This document shows, piece after piece, positions 33,212-34,451 of a DNA stretch of 34,451 nucleotides. The DNA lies in NCBI GenBank assembly GCA_040219275.1, contig JAVJSU010000021.1, positions 1 to 34,451 of the forward strand. The letters are read 5' to 3'. The notes beneath the pieces are model-generated. The model made no database searches, was not told the DNA's origin, and saw only the letters and a program-made list of their open reading frames with translations. The first letter of the stretch is position 1. Each line of letters begins with the position of its first letter. The position numbers and the translations under genes were made by a program. Source of the DNA: JAVJSU01 sp040219275 (GTDB lineage: Bacteria > Chloroflexota > Anaerolineae > Aggregatilineales > Phototrophicaceae).

Positions 33212-34282
33212 TTAAGGGGTTGACGTTTCATTGGTCTCAAGTGGTTCAAGAAAATATGAAGTTGTGCTAGCTTCAGCCGCCCAACCTGTAATGTTATCAC
33301 TCAGTTGAATGTTAATCCATCGAAAGCCATCTTTGCAATAAGGATCACCAATAACAGTAAACTCCGTTCCTTCCGGCATAAGAGCGATTTCTAATTGATC
33401 TGTACCTGGTGCTTGACGTAATCTGCTCGCAGTCCCATCAGTGAATGCCACCTGACCACTTACACCAAGTGTTAATCGTGATGCTAGGGTCTGATCAAAC
33501 AAACAGCTCAACATTGCCCGCTCTGCTTCGGAAGCAGTGAGATACCAATCTCCTGAAGAAATATTTCCAAAAGAAGTGGGGAACTGGAGAAAAGGAGTTT
33601 CAAACCATTGCCCGTTGATTACTTCACCTAGATAATATGTTGAAGGGTCATCAATGTTACGTGCAATGAGTATATCGCCTGCACCCAACGAAAATAAGAC
33701 TTGTCGGTCACTGGGAGCAGAGTCTGTGAGGATTAAAGTACCATCTTCTGAGAAATCCCATAAAGTAATATAGAGTTGTCTCGTACTATCCATTGTCATT
33801 ACTATCAATTCCTTACCATTATTATGCCAAGTCGGTGGAAAGGCGATGATATTTTGCCCCTGAATGGGAGACGAGATTGGAATAAAAGAATTATTCTGTA
33901 AATTCCAGAGCAACGTTAGGTCGGGTGGCGCATTTTCTGACTCACCAATCTGGAACTGAATGACTGACCAGTGACCATATACGGGATTACGTTCGACCGT
34001 AAAAATATCCGCAATCACATAGTTGGATATAACAGGATATGTTGCAAGTTCTGACAATACTTGATTTGTGGTAAATCCCCATAGAAAAGATGGTGTTGCA
34101 GTTTCGAGATTAACGTCAAAAAAACGGATTTCAGTCGACGGAAATCCACCAGCTGTAGCTTGATAAAGAATTTGTGAGCCATCTGACGACCAGTCAATAG
34201 GTTTCCAAGAATCATATCCATATTCATCCAATGAGATATTGGTTAGATTCGCGCTAGGGATTTCTATAAAATTTAGGCTCAT
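33212..34282 (-). CDS. TolB/PD40-like beta-propeller protein with C-terminal SH3-like domain, probably 5'-truncated
   Basis: Propeller blades are suggested by WSSDGSQILYQ, LLWNLQNNSF and WHNNGKELIVMTMDS. The last about 75 residues (GQVAFTDGTASRLRQAPGT, then GDPYCKDGFRWINIQL and GWAAEAS) match a bacterial SH3 domain, usually extracellular and ligand-binding. There is no signal peptide, and the protein begins directly in a propeller-like stretch. Its ATG shares bases with the stop codon of the partial transposase (ATGA). I infer that an insertion removed the original 5' end and the present start is secondary. Whether it is expressed is unknown. Confidence 0.65.
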   Translation of the reverse strand: MSLNFIEIPSANLTNISLDEYGYDSWKPIDWSSDGSQILYQATAGGFPSTEIRFFDVNLETATPSFLWGFTTNQVLSELATYPVISNYVIADIFTVERNPVYGHWSVIQFQIGESENAPPDLTLLWNLQNNSFIPISSPIQGQNIIAFPPTWHNNGKELIVMTMDSTRQLYITLWDFSEDGTLILTDSAPSDRQVLFSLGAGDILIARNIDDPSTYYLGEVINGQWFETPFLQFPTSFGNISSGDWYLTASEAERAMLSCLFDQTLASRLTLGVSGQVAFTDGTASRLRQAPGTDQLEIALMPEGTEFTVIGDPYCKDGFRWINIQLSDNITGWAAEASTTSYFLEPLETNETSTP

Positions 34283-34299
34283 GTATAGAAAGTGTGAGT
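34276..34299 (-). repeat. IS-like terminus matching bases 117-140
   Basis: On the minus strand this reads ACTCACACTTTCTA, five variable bases, then GAGCC, as at 117-140 on the plus strand. It coincides with the 3' end of the transposase gene and so probably marks the end of an insertion sequence or a boundary left by one. Confidence 0.5.
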
Positions 34300-34451
34300 A
34301 CGGACTAATTGAGAGATAAAAGCAGGCGTAACATGCTTCAAATTACGGCGAAATTCACAGATGGCAATGTAGCCAAAGAGATAGCGTTTATGAATGCCTT
34401 TGAAAGGTCGGAGGAAGTTACGGATATTAGTCCATAAGCCTTCAACCGTAT
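34279..34451 (-). CDS. transposase, C-terminal part (runs off the window)
   Basis: The minus-strand frame entering from the window edge reads TVEGLWTNIRNFLRPFKGIH and continues KRYLFGYIAICEFRRNLK before ending THTFYT and TGA. The pattern VEGLW..RNFLRPF..G..K.YL..Y.A..EF..N is that of ISXO2-like/IS1595-family transposases near their C-terminus. Only the last about 56 residues are inside the window, so completeness cannot be judged. Its stop overlaps the start of the beta-propeller gene. Confidence 0.6.
   Translation of the reverse strand, partial: TVEGLWTNIRNFLRPFKGIHKRYLFGYIAICEFRRNLKHVTPAFISQLVRTHTFYT

Overview
The window looks like part of a conjugative element (an integrative conjugative element or a plasmid) from a Chloroflexota/Anaerolineae-like bacterium. 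That assignment is an inference. It rests on exported proteins with long Thr/Pro linkers, a reduced type IV secretion (T4SS) gene set without recognisable VirB7/B9/B10/B11, and frequent TTG starts. No integrase, replication initiator, partition gene, tRNA or rRNA was recognised, so the type of element is open.

Layout. (a) 1-7711, + strand, visibly A+T-rich: a three-gene restriction-like island. It encodes a DEAH helicase with a PD-(D/E)XK nuclease that appears 5'-truncated, a beta-class adenine methyltransferase, and a RelE-like domain fused to a UvrD-type helicase. (b) 7712-11744, + strand: a mobilisation operon, with an inverted-repeat-rich oriT/operator candidate, a ribbon-helix-helix protein, a short relaxase, an Imm30-like protein, the VirD4/TraG coupling protein and an HU-like protein. 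(c) 11746-13117: a small minus-strand gene with its terminator and an XRE regulator. (d) 13155-18379, - strand: topA, an acidic protein, a small ribbon-helix-helix protein and a second acidic repeat protein, closed by a terminator. (e) 18447-24532: a small + gene, then a minus-strand T4SS operon (VirB2-like pilin, VirB3-like, VirB4, a frameshifted small gene). A 2577-bp group II intron with its reverse transcriptase interrupts the pilin gene. (f) 25016-27123, + strand, A+T-rich: two related exported proteins of unknown function. (g) 27194-32954, - strand: a second T4SS operon (surface protein, lipoprotein, VirB6-like protein, single-pass membrane protein). (h) 33212-34451, - strand: a beta-propeller/SH3 protein that starts on the stop codon of a partial transposase.

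How it fits together. The relaxase and ribbon-helix-helix protein would process oriT, the coupling protein would deliver the complex, and VirB2/B3/B4/B6 plus the exported Thr/Pro proteins would form the channel and surface structure. Both T4SS operons are preceded by the same three-part repeat (21-22 bp spacing), which suggests common control. The pilin reading frame is restored only if the group II intron is removed, so transfer may depend on splicing. The intron boundaries are supported by IBS/EBS pairing, a canonical domain V, a branch-point adenosine and restoration of the reading frame. The most interesting points are the intron-split pilin, the RelE-helicase fusion in the restriction island, the shared repeat element, and the acidic-protein/topoisomerase operon.
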